In this document: positions 49,693-58,966 of the stretch, one piece after another
Layout of the letters: the number at the start of each line of letters is the position of its first letter
Numbering within the stretch: the first letter of the stretch is position 1
Origin: Mixta hanseatica
GTDB taxonomy: Bacteria > Pseudomonadota > Gammaproteobacteria > Enterobacterales > Enterobacteriaceae
Reading direction: 5' to 3'
DNA length: 64,000 nt
Assembly (NCBI RefSeq): GCF_023517775.1
Contig: NZ_CP082904.1
Coordinates: 1,116,001-1,180,000 of the forward strand
Program-made: the position numbers and the translations under genes
The notes under the pieces: generated by a model
What the model was told of the DNA's origin: nothing
The model's database searches: none
Seen by the model: the letters and a program-made list of their open reading frames with translations, nothing else

Positions 49693-50514
49693 TCAGTAGA
49701 AGGGATACTCTTTCGCCAGCAGGCGCGCGATCACATTGAGCGCGCCTTCGTCATCATGGCTCTCGGTACGGTAACGTGCCGACGCCTTCACCGCCTCCGT
49801 GGCGTTCGCCATCGCAAAGCTGTAACCTGCATGACGCAGCATTTCGATATCGTTGCCGCTATCGCCGATAGCCACCACTTCGCAATCATCAATGCCCCAA
49901 CGCTGCTGGAGCAGGCTGATACCGTGCGCCTTATGCAGACCGGGAATGATCAGATCGACAAAACCGAAACCGCTGGAAACCGGGTGCACAATATTATTTG
50001 TCGCATTAAGCGCTTTGGTTAAGCGTTCAATCAGCGGGGCGACGCCTTCATGCGGCAGATTCAGCGAGAATTTAAAAATGGTGTCGTCGATATTATTGAG
50101 ATCGGCGCACTTTTCCAGGCGGCGATAGTGGTTTGACAGGAGCGCCACCACTTCATCCGGCATCGACGGTGGAATATAAGCGCTGCGTTTACCGCAGACC
50201 ACGGTATGAATTTCCGGTTCGTCAGCCAGCATCGCCAGCACCTCACGGACCTTCTCCGCGCTGAGCTCACCACAAAACACCTCTTCATCCCGATCGCTGA
50301 TCCAGGCGCCATTTTCCGCCACGAACGCAATTTCACCAGCAATTTCAGGGAAGTAGCTGTGTAGCTGATAATACTGATTGCCACTGGCCACGACAAAACG
50401 GATGTTTCGTTCTTTCAACTGAGCATACTGACGCAAAAAACGCGTTTTGTTGTAACGCTTGGCGGAATCCAGAAACGTTCCGTCCATATCCACCGCCACC
50501 AATTTTACCGCCAC
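49693..50514 (-). CDS. ybiV: HAD-family sugar phosphatase (YbiV/SupH-like)
   Basis: This Cof-type HAD phosphatase is 273 residues from the GTG at 50514, which follows AAGGAG and gives MAVKLVAVDMDGTFLDSAKRYN, matching the E. coli YbiV start (271 residues). An ORF extends further upstream but without support. Motif I is DMDGT, motif II VVASGN, the conserved Lys lies near residue 185, and motif IV is AIGDSGNDIEML. Closely matching segments include FVVASGNQYYQL and VSSGFGFVDLIIPGLHK. It dephosphorylates sugar phosphates in the cytoplasm. Confidence 0.92.
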   Translation of the reverse strand: MAVKLVAVDMDGTFLDSAKRYNKTRFLRQYAQLKERNIRFVVASGNQYYQLHSYFPEIAGEIAFVAENGAWISDRDEEVFCGELSAEKVREVLAMLADEPEIHTVVCGKRSAYIPPSMPDEVVALLSNHYRRLEKCADLNNIDDTIFKFSLNLPHEGVAPLIERLTKALNATNNIVHPVSSGFGFVDLIIPGLHKAHGISLLQQRWGIDDCEVVAIGDSGNDIEMLRHAGYSFAMANATEAVKASARYRTESHDDEGALNVIARLLAKEYPFY

Positions 50515-50697
50515 CGGGTTCTCCTTCAGATAACTGATGATCCTCTCTCCTGGCATCGCCTTGCCGTGCACGCCGGGATACAACGCTAAGAAAGAGACAG
50601 ATCCGCTGTTCGCCTGCGCAGCCAGCGTAGGTTAAACGATCGAGCTATTATGCGGATCATTATATTATTGTTAAATTATTCTTTTGACTCGCAAGAG

Positions 50698-51087
50698 CTA
50701 GTCGGCTTCACGGCTGGCCTGGAGCGCGGCCTCCATCGCATCCAGCGCCGCCTTGTTTTCCAGCCCCCACTGATACATTTGCTCAATGGGCTGGGCGAAT
50801 TTCCAGCCCAGCTCCGTCAGCTGATATTCCACCTTCGGCGGCACTACATTATAGACATGGCGCTGAACCAGCCCACGCTGTTCAACTTCGCGCAGCGTCT
50901 GAATCAGCATTTTCTTAGATATCCCTTGCAGGCTGCGCTGTAGCTCGCCGGTACGACATTTCCCGCCTGGCCAGTGATAAAGCGCATGGATCACCATAGT
51001 GGTCCATTTCACGGCAAACAGTTCCATCAGCCGTCGTGGCTCAGAATCGGCATAAAAATATAATTTTCCATCAACGAGGGTTGGCAT
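50698..51087 (-). CDS. HxlR-family transcriptional regulator
   Basis: This 129-residue winged-helix protein has the HxlR pattern: VKWTTMVIHALYHWPGGKCRTGELQRSLQGISKKMLIQTLREVEQRGLV as the helix-turn-helix and wing, then YQLTELGWKF. HxlR regulators sense electrophiles or redox signals. It is divergent from an alcohol dehydrogenase gene, with a perfect 10-bp inverted repeat between them that is the likely operator. This pairing suggests induction of the dehydrogenase by reactive aldehydes or quinones; inference. Confidence 0.88.
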   Translation of the reverse strand: MPTLVDGKLYFYADSEPRRLMELFAVKWTTMVIHALYHWPGGKCRTGELQRSLQGISKKMLIQTLREVEQRGLVQRHVYNVVPPKVEYQLTELGWKFAQPIEQMYQWGLENKAALDAMEAALQASREAD

Positions 51088-51090
51088 ATG

Positions 51091-51125
51091 GTTACCTTTT
51101 GGTGACTATGGCCCTAAAAGGTAAC
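51091..51125. promoter_or_regulatory. HxlR operator candidate
   Basis: GTTACCTTTT (51091-51100) and AAAAGGTAAC (51116-51125) form a perfect 10-bp inverted repeat with a 15-base centre, between the regulator and the dehydrogenase. GTAAC/TTAC half sites of this sort are typical HxlR targets. Confidence 0.65.
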
Positions 51126-51214
51126 TACTACCAAAGCAGAAACCTTATGTCTATAGTAGCGCCCCTGGTTATTCAGGCCTGACCTGAAAGAGAAACCCTG
51201 AGCGGAGCACCCCG

Positions 51215-52273
51215 ATGAAAATTAATGCAATCATGGCGCACGCGGCGGACGCGCCGCTAACCAATGGCCAGATTACGCTGCGCGACATGCGCGCAGATGA
51301 TGTCAAAATTGAGATTCTTTACTGCGGTGTATGCCATTCTGACCTGCATATGGCGCGCAATGAGTGGGGCGTCAGCCGATATCCGCTGGTGCCAGGCCAT
51401 GAAATTGTCGGGCGCATTACGGAAACGGGCGCGCAGGTTTCCGCTTTCCGCCCCGGAGATCTGGTTGGCGTAGGCGTGATGGTCGGCTCCTGCGGCCACT
51501 GTGATTACTGCCAGCAGCAAGAAGAGCAATATTGCGCCGCGGGCTTTGTGCCAACCTATAATGGCACGGACAGCATCAGCGGCGAGACAACGCGCGGCGG
51601 CTATGCGCAAAGCATGGTGGTGAACAGCAAGTTTGTGGTTAACGTGCCGGAAAATCTCGATCTGAAAGCAGTGGCACCGCTGCTTTGTGCGGGCGTGACT
51701 ACCTGGTCGCCGCTGCGTCACTGGCAGGTTAAGGCAGGCGATAAGGTCGGGGTAATCGGACTGGGCGGTTTAGGCCATATGGCGGTAAAATTTGCTGCCG
51801 CGCTGGGCGCGGAGGTCACGCTGTTTACTACGTCAGCCGGTAAAGAGCAGGATGCGCGTCGGCTTGGCGCAAAGCACGTGGTTATTTCCCGCGATGCTGA
51901 ACAGATGGCGGCCTGGCAACATCGTCTGGACTTCATCCTGGATTGCGTCGCGGCGCCTCATGATTTAAATCCTTACCTGAATACGCTGCGCGCCAATGGT
52001 CAGCTGGTGCTGGTGGGGATCCCGGAAAATCCGCATCCGGCGCCGGATATCACGCCGATGGTTTTCCGTCGTCTTAGCGTGAGCGGCACCTCTATCGGCA
52101 GCATTCGTGAAACGCAGGAGATGCTCGATTTCTGCGGCGAGCACAATATTACCGCCGACGTAGAGTTAATTAGCGGCGATGGGGTAGAGCAGGCCTTTAC
52201 GCGGATGCTGAAAAGCGAGGTGAAATACCGTTTCGTGATTGATATGCAGGCGACGCGCTGGAGCAACGACTAA
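51215..52273 (+). CDS. Zinc-dependent NAD(P) alcohol dehydrogenase (YahK/CAD-like)
   Basis: The 352-residue medium-chain dehydrogenase has catalytic zinc ligands in CGVCHSDLHMARNEWG (Cys) and PLVPGHEIVG (His-Glu), and the structural zinc Cys4 set in GSCGHCDYCQQQEEQYC. The Rossmann motif reads VIGLGGLGHMAVKFAAALGA. It is of the cinnamyl-alcohol/YahK aldehyde-reductase group, which reduces a wide range of aldehydes with NADPH. Divergent from the HxlR gene and probably controlled by it. A strong bidirectional hairpin follows. Confidence 0.9.
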   Translation: MKINAIMAHAADAPLTNGQITLRDMRADDVKIEILYCGVCHSDLHMARNEWGVSRYPLVPGHEIVGRITETGAQVSAFRPGDLVGVGVMVGSCGHCDYCQQQEEQYCAAGFVPTYNGTDSISGETTRGGYAQSMVVNSKFVVNVPENLDLKAVAPLLCAGVTTWSPLRHWQVKAGDKVGVIGLGGLGHMAVKFAAALGAEVTLFTTSAGKEQDARRLGAKHVVISRDAEQMAAWQHRLDFILDCVAAPHDLNPYLNTLRANGQLVLVGIPENPHPAPDITPMVFRRLSVSGTSIGSIRETQEMLDFCGEHNITADVELISGDGVEQAFTRMLKSEVKYRFVIDMQATRWSND

Positions 52274-52282
52274 TAGCAAAAC

Positions 52283-52314
52283 CTGCGGCCTGAAGAGGTA
52301 TCTTCAGGCCGCAG
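52283..52314. terminator. Bidirectional terminator hairpin
   Basis: CTGCGGCCTGAAGA and TCTTCAGGCCGCAG form a perfect 14-bp stem with a 4-base loop between the convergent alcohol and aldehyde dehydrogenase genes. Confidence 0.75.
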
Positions 52315-52326
52315 AGGCGGAGCGGG

Positions 52327-53715
52327 TTAGCGGCGATTGCGCCACACGGTTTGCACATTACAGAACTCATGCAGACCAAAATGTGACAGCTCACGGCCAA
52401 AGCCGCTTTTTTTCACGCCGCCGAAGGCAACGCGCGCATCGCTGGCGCTGTAGCCATTGATAAACACGCCGCCGCACTCCAGACGTTCCGCCATGTCAGC
52501 CGCCAGCGTTTCATCGCCGCTATAAATGGTGGCCATCAGACCGAAATCGCTGTCGTTAGCCAGCTGTAGCGCATGTTCAGCATTATCCGCCACCGTGATA
52601 GCCGCCACCGGGCCAAACATTTCCTGGCGAAACGCCGTCATTTCTGGCGTCACGTTGCCGAGTACGGTCGGCAAATAGTAATTGCCTTCACCGGCCAGCT
52701 TATCGCCGCCGGCCAGCAACGTTGCGCCTTCCGCCAGCGTCGCCGTAACCTGCTGATGAAGCTCATCGCGTAAGTCGTAGCGCGCCATCGGGCCGATAGT
52801 ATTTTCTTCCACACGCGGATCGCCCATCTTCAGCTGCTGTACCGCTGCGACAAACTTTTCGCTAAAGGCATCGGCAATCTCGCGCTCAATAATAAAGCGC
52901 TTGGCAGCGGCGCAAACCTGTCCTGTGTTCTGATAGCGTCCGGCGACCGCCGCTTTGACGGCTGTCTCCAGGTCGGCATCTTTCAGCACAATAAAGGGAT
53001 CGGAACCACCCAGCTCCAGCACGCATTTTTTCAGCGCCGCGCCCGCCTGCGCGCCGATAGCCGATCCGGCCCGTACGCTGCCGGTTACCGTAACTGCGGC
53101 AATACGTGCATCGTTAATCGCCTGGCTGACGCCCGCGTTAGTGGCGTTGATTACGCTGAAGACATTGGCTGGCAAACCGGCATCGTTAAACAGTGCCTCG
53201 ATCAACAGCGCGCAGCCCATCACGTTTGGCGCATGTTTCAGCAGGTAGCTGTTGCCGGCCAGCAAAATCGGTACCGCGCCGCGCAATACCTGCCACAGCG
53301 GGAAATTCCACGGCATGACCGCCAGCACCGGGCCAAGCGGACGATACTCGATCACCGCCTGATTATTTTCTACCAGGGTCGGCTCGGTTGCCAGCATGGC
53401 GGGACCCTGTTCCGCATACCAGTCGCAAAGCTGCGCCGATTTCTCTACCTCAGCGCGCGCCTGTAGAATCGGTTTGCCCATCTCGGCGGTAATCATCTGC
53501 GCCATCTCCTCGCTACGCGCACGGATCGCGGCAGCCAGATCGCGCAGCTTCTGCGCGCGTAGCGTCAATGGCTGTCGACGCCATTGCTGGAATGCCTGAT
53601 GGTTAGCGGCGATAGCGGCATCCACCTGCTGTTCGTTGATATAAGGGCGGGCGGAAAGCACGTCACCGCTGGCGGGATTGCGTGAAACCGCATGAGTTGC
53701 TGCTGAAAATGACAT
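52327..53715 (-). CDS. NAD(P)-dependent succinate-semialdehyde-type dehydrogenase
   Basis: The 462-residue aldehyde dehydrogenase has the active-site Glu in [16 protein letters not shown] and the catalytic Cys in [15 protein letters not shown], with the cofactor segment [18 protein letters not shown]. It resembles E. coli Sad (YneI), an NAD-linked succinate-semialdehyde dehydrogenase, also of 462 residues. The substrate preference is not proven from sequence. It is convergent with the alcohol dehydrogenase gene, so alcohol and aldehyde handling sit together. Confidence 0.88.
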   Translation of the reverse strand: MSFSAATHAVSRNPASGDVLSARPYINEQQVDAAIAANHQAFQQWRRQPLTLRAQKLRDLAAAIRARSEEMAQMITAEMGKPILQARAEVEKSAQLCDWYAEQGPAMLATEPTLVENNQAVIEYRPLGPVLAVMPWNFPLWQVLRGAVPILLAGNSYLLKHAPNVMGCALLIEALFNDAGLPANVFSVINATNAGVSQAINDARIAAVTVTGSVRAGSAIGAQAGAALKKCVLELGGSDPFIVLKDADLETAVKAAVAGRYQNTGQVCAAAKRFIIEREIADAFSEKFVAAVQQLKMGDPRVEENTIGPMARYDLRDELHQQVTATLAEGATLLAGGDKLAGEGNYYLPTVLGNVTPEMTAFRQEMFGPVAAITVADNAEHALQLANDSDFGLMATIYSGDETLAADMAERLECGGVFINGYSASDARVAFGGVKKSGFGRELSHFGLHEFCNVQTVWRNRR

Positions 53716-54145
53716 AACCGTTCCTCAAAAAGTACTGTAGCTGATGCGGTTACCTTAATAGTCGCCAGTCATGATGAAAAGTGAATAATCCTGAGGGAGT
53801 TGCTGCCAAAAAAAGAATGCAGCCGACGGGTTAACTACAGTAATAAAGCTTATCGATATGTTTGCCTGTGTCGGAGCGTAGAAAAAGAGGAGGCTGCTGA
53901 AATAGCAGATAAAAAAGGCTAAAGAGAAGACTGTTTACGTTTTCTTAACGCCATAATAGTTAAGTTTGTGTTATATTACCGGCGCACTGCTGGTGATGTG
54001 GCATTGTGCGCTTCAGTTTGCCATTCTCCGATGGCTTTCCCCTGTGTGGTATGGAAACACGTTCCCGACGCGTATTTACGGTCGGGCTTTTCATCAGTTA
54101 CAGGGGAAGCTTATGACATTATGCGTAACGGACAGATTCATTACT
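53716..54145. other. Intergenic region without a supported gene
   Basis: Only short, overlapping frames of poor quality are present here. The best, starting at 54113 with MTLCVTDRFITSGRFG after AGGGGAAG, ends at 54246 and overlaps the minus-strand W-rich gene; it has no recognisable family. AT content is higher than in the flanking genes. Confidence 0.4.
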
Positions 54146-54382
54146 TCAGGCCGCTTCGGGCCAGTGCAGACGGCGAGCCGGACGATTACCGGAACCGGGA
54201 ACGCGCCAGGCTTTGGCGGGATCGCCCGCCACAAACTCCAGCGTAGGTGAGAAATAGAACGGCAGCCAGCCGCCGTAACCGCTTTCCCATTCCCAGCGCA
54301 CCGGACAGGGCCAGAGAATACCATCTTCCAGAATGTAATAAATCCATCGTCCGCTGGGACGACGGGGTTTACGATTTTTCAT
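54146..54382 (-). CDS. Aromatic-rich small protein, 78 residues
   Basis: The frame starts MKNRKPRRPSGRW and is unusually rich in Trp, Tyr and Pro (GRWIYYILEDGILWPCPV, then RWEWESGYGGWLPFYFSP). It has the composition of a folded domain rather than a random frame, but no Shine-Dalgarno is obvious and I do not recognise a family. It could be a small phage- or plasmid-type protein. Treat as hypothetical. Confidence 0.4.
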   Translation of the reverse strand: MKNRKPRRPSGRWIYYILEDGILWPCPVRWEWESGYGGWLPFYFSPTLEFVAGDPAKAWRVPGSGNRPARRLHWPEAA

Positions 54383-54528
54383 GGGATTCACAACGATGTT
54401 GGTAAGTGCGATAACAGCTCATATTTTGACCCTTTTGCTGCCGGATAGCAATCTGCGATCCGGCGTTAAAGGCCACTTTTACGTTATCTTACCTGCCACC
54501 TTTAGGCGCACAGACAGCGCCTGGGACA

Positions 54529-54699
54529 TTAACGATGAACTTCACCACAAAGCAGCACCGCATTCGGACGGCGTTGGTGGATACGTGCGGCCATATGTTC
54601 GCAGGCGGCGCGAGTAGGGTAAATATGTTCGGTAACCGGCAGAGCATCACAGGCGTCATGACCACAGGCGCTAACTAACAGCACAAATCCAATCAACAT
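54529..54699 (-). CDS. Small Cys-rich lipoprotein candidate, 56 residues
   Basis: AAAAGGAGCTGAGA precedes an ATG opening MLIGFVLLVSACGHDACDAL. The hydrophobic start followed by LVSAC is a lipobox (L-x-[SA]-[AG]-C), so the mature lipoprotein would begin at Cys12. Four Cys residues (12, 17, 33 and 51) could form disulfides in the periplasm. The rest (PVTEHIYPTRAACEHMAARI) is soluble. No family recognised. The ribosome site and lipobox make it likely to be real. Confidence 0.6.
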   Translation of the reverse strand: MLIGFVLLVSACGHDACDALPVTEHIYPTRAACEHMAARIHQRRPNAVLLCGEVHR

Positions 54700-54826
54700 T
54701 CTCAGCTCCTTTTGCGCGCCCGGCGTCGGGTTCTTTTTCTTCCGTCATTAAGTATAGCTGATAAGGCTGTTTACGATTTGTTTACCTGAGCTAAGCCTGG
54801 TACTGACGTTACGCTAAACAGAAACG

Positions 54827-55087
54827 TTAAGCATTATCTGAGGTAAGCGCAGTCTTATTGTTCTGCGTTTCAATAATAATTTCCGGCTGGCAGGCTTCGT
54901 CTGCTTTTACCCGACGAAATTCGGCCTGTCCCTGATAAACATAAATACAGGCGCGCCCCTGAGTGCCGCCGTCCTGCTCCTGAGAAAGCGAAACGGTCAC
55001 GGTTTCTGCCTGTACGGCAGGGACCAGCCATGCCAGTCCAGAGAACAGGCAACCGGCCAGGGCGGTGGTTATCAACGTCTGTTTCAT
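54827..55087 (-). CDS. Exported hypothetical protein, 86 residues
   Basis: The protein has a clear signal peptide (MKQTLITTALAGCLFSGLAW, cleavage near VQA-ET, about residue 27). The mature part (VTVSLSQEQDGGTQGRACIY, then AEFRRVKADEACQPEI) has two Cys residues that may form a disulfide. This looks like a small periplasmic protein of unknown function. The Cys in the signal core (AGCLF) could also act as a lipobox, though the following sequence argues against it. Confidence 0.65.
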   Translation of the reverse strand: MKQTLITTALAGCLFSGLAWLVPAVQAETVTVSLSQEQDGGTQGRACIYVYQGQAEFRRVKADEACQPEIIIETQNNKTALTSDNA

Positions 55088-55269
55088 AGGGCTACCCGAA
55101 TTTTTAGCGGTCTGAGATCATCGTGTGAGGCATACAGAGCGCATTATTGACGTTGGCAAAAATAAAAACAGAGAGATTTATCTGATTCGGCGTTATTTGC
55201 CGGCGCGGTTTTTTTTCGGCGTTTAGGCTAAACTCTGCCATTTCCACCCTTAATGACAGGAACGTTTTT

Positions 55270-55464
55270 ATGTCGAATGAAATTGCTCATCCTTCCAGCA
55301 GTCCGAAACAGGCTGCGCTGCAACTGGTGATTGAACTGGTGCGCGCCGGTAAGCTAAGCCCGCTGCAGGGCGATGCCAGCAATATGATCTCTATTTATGA
55401 GCAGTTCAAAACGCATTTCGAATCTGATAAGAAGAAAGACGCCTCAGATTCTGCGATTTCCTGA
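55270..55464 (+). CDS. Small soluble protein, 64 residues
   Basis: The frame starts MSNEIAHPSSSPKQAALQLV and continues as an amphipathic helix region (ELVRAGKLSPLQG) with a charged tail (SDKKKDASDSAIS). ACAGG-type ribosome sequence precedes the ATG, with a T-rich promoter-like region before it. This resembles enterobacterial small conserved proteins of unknown function. A 13-bp perfect hairpin terminates it. Confidence 0.6.
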   Translation: MSNEIAHPSSSPKQAALQLVIELVRAGKLSPLQGDASNMISIYEQFKTHFESDKKKDASDSAIS

Positions 55465-55510
55465 TAGCCATTAAGACGCAGGCTTTGCAGGCTTTGCAGG
55501 CTGCAGGAGG

Positions 55511-55542
55511 CGCTTCCCGCGCCGTTTCAGGCGCGGGAAGCG
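55511..55542. terminator. Bidirectional terminator hairpin
   Basis: CGCTTCCCGCGCC and GGCGCGGGAAGCG form a perfect 13-bp stem with a 6-base loop, between the small gene and the end of the peptide-type ABC operon. A short tandem repeat of AGGCTTTGC lies just upstream. Confidence 0.75.
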
Positions 55543-55545
55543 TGT

Positions 55546-56238
55546 TCAGGGAGAAGGTTGCGTCGCGGCACGGGTGGCGACAATGCGGCCTTCCGCCATC
55601 TGTACCGCGCGATCGCACATATGATCGATCACATCCGGATCGTGGCTAACCAGCACCATGGTTAATCCATCCTGCTGTTTGAGCTGATTAAGCAGGTTAA
55701 GGATTTCCGCTTGCACTGACATATCCAGCGCGGAAGTCGGTTCATCTAACAATAGCACTTTCGGTTTTAACAGCAGCGCGCGCACGATGGCGACACGCTG
55801 ACGTTGCCCGCCGGAAAGCTGATGCGGATAGCGATCGGCCAGCGCCGGATCCAGCCCAACGTGACGAAAACCCGCGTCGATGCGATCGTTAATATTCTCC
55901 TGCTTCAGCAGCCTTAACGGTTCGGCCAGCGTGCGGCGCAGCCGATGACGCGGATGCAATGAAGCATAGGGATCCTGGAAAACCATCTGTACCTCGCGCC
56001 GCAGGTCGCCGGTAAAGGGTTTGCCCGGCAGCGCCCGATGCCCGGCCAGCTGCATCTCTCCCTGCCAATGCGGATTCAGCCCCGCCATCACCCACAGTAG
56101 CGATGACTTGCCGCAGCCGGAAGGCCCGACCAACCCAAAGCATTCTCCCGCGTTTACCGTCAGCGAAACATCATGCACCACGGTGCGCAGATCGTAACCC
56201 TGGCGATGCGCTACGCTAAGCTGCTGCAAGTTAATCAT
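55546..56238 (-). CDS. Peptide/nickel-type ABC transporter ATPase (second)
   Basis: The 230-residue ATPase of the Opp/Dpp/Nik class has Walker A LVGPSGCGKSSLLWV, the signature LSGGQRQRVAIVRALL and Walker B VLLLDEPTSALD. It lacks the usual C-terminal oligopeptide-ATPase extension, so it is a short DppF/NikE-type subunit. It overlaps the other ATPase gene by eight bases and is the last gene of a five-gene operon. The substrate class follows the binding protein. Confidence 0.9.
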   Translation of the reverse strand: MINLQQLSVAHRQGYDLRTVVHDVSLTVNAGECFGLVGPSGCGKSSLLWVMAGLNPHWQGEMQLAGHRALPGKPFTGDLRREVQMVFQDPYASLHPRHRLRRTLAEPLRLLKQENINDRIDAGFRHVGLDPALADRYPHQLSGGQRQRVAIVRALLLKPKVLLLDEPTSALDMSVQAEILNLLNQLKQQDGLTMVLVSHDPDVIDHMCDRAVQMAEGRIVATRAATQPSP

Positions 56239-57070
56239 GGGTCATCTCCTTTTCCAGCGCGCGGCGATCCAGTACCGGCAATGGCTGACCATGCGTGGCT
56301 TTGCTGGGACGGCACGACCAGAGCGTGCGCGTATAAGGATGGGTGGCGCGCGGCAGTTCGGCGGCGGGCAGACTATCCAGCAGCTGGCCTTTATACATCA
56401 CCATCACCCGTTCACAATGTTCTGACACCTGTTGCAGATCGTGGCTGATCAACAACAATCCCATATTGCGTTCTTCCACCAGTCGACGGATCAGCGCCAG
56501 CACCTGATCGCGCATGGCATGATCCAGCGCCGAGGTCGGCTCATCGGCGATCAAAAATTGCGGATCGGCGATCAGCGCGATCGCCAGCATCACGCGCTGT
56601 CCCATGCCGCCGGAGAGCTGATGCGGATAACGCGTCATCAGCTGAGCCGGCTGCGGCAGGCCCACCGCCGCCAGCATTTCCATAACCTTTTCCCGTCGCT
56701 CAGCGCGGCTTAGACGATGATGTAATTTCAGCGGCTCCTCTACCTGCCAGCCGATAGTGCGCGTGGGGTTGAGGGCATATTTAGGATCCTGCATCACCAT
56801 AGCCAGTTCGCTGCCGCGCAGCTGGCTCCAGCGTTTTTCATTCAGCGTTAAAGCATCCCGACCCGCTACCTGCAGCTGACGCGCCTGCAGATGCAGGCCT
56901 GGCGCCAGCAGCCCCATCAGCGAGCGTGCCGTCAGGGATTTACCTGAGCCGGATTCGCCCACCAGCGCCATGCGCTCGCGGCCCAGGGTAAAACTGACCT
57001 GCTTTACCAGCGGCGTAGCGCCGCTGTGAATCGTCAGATTGTCGGCGATAATTAAAGGTTCAGTTGCCAT
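56231..57070 (-). CDS. Peptide/nickel-type ABC transporter ATPase (first)
   Basis: The ATPase has 279 residues from the ATG at 57070 (MATEPLIIADNLTIHSG); the frame is open for seven more codons upstream, inside the permease gene. Walker A is LVGESGSGKSLTARSLMG, the signature LSGGMGQRVMLAIALI and Walker B LIADEPTSALD. It pairs with the second ATPase to power the two permeases. The C-terminal region (RATHPYTRTLWSCRP) is the characteristic oligopeptide-ATPase extension. Confidence 0.9.
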   Translation of the reverse strand: MATEPLIIADNLTIHSGATPLVKQVSFTLGRERMALVGESGSGKSLTARSLMGLLAPGLHLQARQLQVAGRDALTLNEKRWSQLRGSELAMVMQDPKYALNPTRTIGWQVEEPLKLHHRLSRAERREKVMEMLAAVGLPQPAQLMTRYPHQLSGGMGQRVMLAIALIADPQFLIADEPTSALDHAMRDQVLALIRRLVEERNMGLLLISHDLQQVSEHCERVMVMYKGQLLDSLPAAELPRATHPYTRTLWSCRPSKATHGQPLPVLDRRALEKEMTHD

Positions 57071-57917
57071 GGCGGGTATCCAGTCGGTCACGCAGGCCGT
57101 CGCCTGTCAGGTTAAAGGCCAGGCTGGCGAATAAAATGGCGCCGCCCGGCGCGGCCGCCACCCACCACTGATCGAAAATGACTTTACTGCCTTCCGCTAC
57201 CATCGATCCCCATTCGGCGGTGGGCGGCTGTACGCCCATACCGAGAAAGCCGAGACCGGCGGCGGAGAGAATGATACCGCCAAGGCTAAGGGCGGCGCGC
57301 ACCACGGCGCTGGGCAGACAGAGCGGCAGAATATGACCAAACATCAGGCGCAGGCCGGTAATACCCTGCATCCGTGCGGCGGCGAGATAATCGCTGCGCC
57401 GCAGCGCCAGCGTCTCCGCGCGCGCCTGGCGCGCAAACGGCGGCCAGCTGGTTAATGCCAGCGCCAGCGCGCCGTTAAGCAGGCCGGGGCCGAGGATCGA
57501 AACCAGCGCCAGCGCAATCACCAGGTTAGGCAGCGAAAGAAAAATATCGGTAATACGCATCAACACGCGCTCGGTCCAGCCGCCGAGATAGCCCGCGACG
57601 ATGCCGATCAACAGCCCGACCGGAATGGTCAGCACCAAAATCAGCGATACCAGCAGCAGCGTCGGGCGGGCGCCATAAATTACCCGCGACAGCAGGTCAC
57701 GGCCAAAGCCGTCGGTGCCGAACCAGTGGGCGGCAGAAGGCGGCAGCAAACGGGCGGAGATGGTTTGCGCATTGGGATCGAACGGCGCCAGCAGCGGCGC
57801 CAACAGCGCGGTCAGCACCAGTATTGCCACCAGCGTGACGCCAATTGCCAGCGTCGTCAGCCGACGGCGGCGCGGTGCCGGCGCGACGATTTCCGCATCG
57901 GATAAGTGTTGTGTCAT
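57060..57917 (-). CDS. Peptide/nickel-type ABC transporter permease (DppC-like)
   Basis: The 285-residue membrane protein has about six helices and the DppC/OppC pattern: an N-terminal first helix, HWFGTDGFGRDLLSRVIYG after it, and a cytoplasmic EAA loop (AARMQGITGLRLMFGHILPLC). It overlaps the upstream permease by four bases. Together with the other permease it forms the membrane channel of the transporter. Intact. Confidence 0.9.
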   Translation of the reverse strand: MTQHLSDAEIVAPAPRRRRLTTLAIGVTLVAILVLTALLAPLLAPFDPNAQTISARLLPPSAAHWFGTDGFGRDLLSRVIYGARPTLLLVSLILVLTIPVGLLIGIVAGYLGGWTERVLMRITDIFLSLPNLVIALALVSILGPGLLNGALALALTSWPPFARQARAETLALRRSDYLAAARMQGITGLRLMFGHILPLCLPSAVVRAALSLGGIILSAAGLGFLGMGVQPPTAEWGSMVAEGSKVIFDQWWVAAAPGGAILFASLAFNLTGDGLRDRLDTRHGN

Positions 57918-58966
57918 CGGGTTCTCGGATCGGTTAACCAGGTCAGCGCATCAATCAGCGCATTCAGCAGCACAAAGCAGCTACCGATCAGCAGCGTTGC
58001 GCCAAGTATGGCGGGCACATCGGAGCCAAACAGGGCAGTGGTCAGATAGCGGCCCACGCCGGGCCAGGCGAACACCGTTTCCGTTAATACCGAGCCCTCC
58101 AGCAGCGTGGCGTAGGAAAGTCCCAGTACGGTAATCAGCGTGCCGCGCACGTTAGGAAAGATATGGCACAGCAGAATCCGCCCGCGGCTGGCGCCTTTCG
58201 CGCGCGCCAGCGTGACATACTCTTTACTGTTCTCTTCCAGCAGGGCAGCGCGCAGCAGGCGGGTAATGCCCGCCATCGACAGCATTCCCAGCACCACCAC
58301 CGGCAGCCATAAATGCGCAATGGCGTTGCGGAACATCTCTCTGTCGCCCGAGAGCCAGCTATCAATCAGCACAAAGCCGGTTTTCGGCTCCAGCGTATAG
58401 ACCCAGATATCATCCAGCCGACCCGGCCCGGCGGACCAGTGCAGCACCGCATAAAACAGCAGCAGCCCGAGCAGCCCGAGCCAGAAAACCGGTACCGAAT
58501 AGCCCAGCAGTGAAATCAGGCGCGCCAGATTGTCCAGCAGGCTGCCTGGTTTCCAGGCCGCCAGCAGCGCCAGCGTAATGCCGAACAGCGCGCCGAATAA
58601 CATTGCGCAGGTAGCCAGCTCTAACGTCGCGGGAAAGGTGCGCGCCAGATCGCTGGCGACCGGCTGGCTGGTGATATTGGACATCCCCAGTTCGCCGTGC
58701 GCAAGGTGTTGCAGATAGCGCCAGAACTGCACCGGCAGCGGCTTATCCAGGCCTAAATCGTGGCGCACCTGCTGATAGGTAGATTCGCTGGCGTGATCGC
58801 CCGCCACCTGCAATACCGGATCGACCGGCGACAAATGGGAGAGCATAAAGGTAAAGGCCAGCAGGCCCAGCAGCGTGACCAGCAGAGAGAGCAGGCCGGT
58901 GACCAGACGCCGGCCGCCGCGCCAGAATTGCCGGGCAAGCCCGGCCTGTGTTGCGCTGGTAGCCAT
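57914..58966 (-). CDS. Peptide/nickel-type ABC transporter permease (DppB-like)
   Basis: The 350-residue permease has six or so helices, with the DppB/OppB features: the first helix, DHASESTYQQVRHDLGLDKP as the conserved periplasmic segment, and an EAA loop (YVTLARAKGASRGRILLCHIFP). It overlaps the second permease by four bases, and its start overlaps the binding-protein stop by one base. It is slightly long because of an insertion between helices (VYTLEPKTGFVLIDSWLSGD). Intact. Confidence 0.9.
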   Translation of the reverse strand: MATSATQAGLARQFWRGGRRLVTGLLSLLVTLLGLLAFTFMLSHLSPVDPVLQVAGDHASESTYQQVRHDLGLDKPLPVQFWRYLQHLAHGELGMSNITSQPVASDLARTFPATLELATCAMLFGALFGITLALLAAWKPGSLLDNLARLISLLGYSVPVFWLGLLGLLLFYAVLHWSAGPGRLDDIWVYTLEPKTGFVLIDSWLSGDREMFRNAIAHLWLPVVVLGMLSMAGITRLLRAALLEENSKEYVTLARAKGASRGRILLCHIFPNVRGTLITVLGLSYATLLEGSVLTETVFAWPGVGRYLTTALFGSDVPAILGATLLIGSCFVLLNALIDALTWLTDPRTR

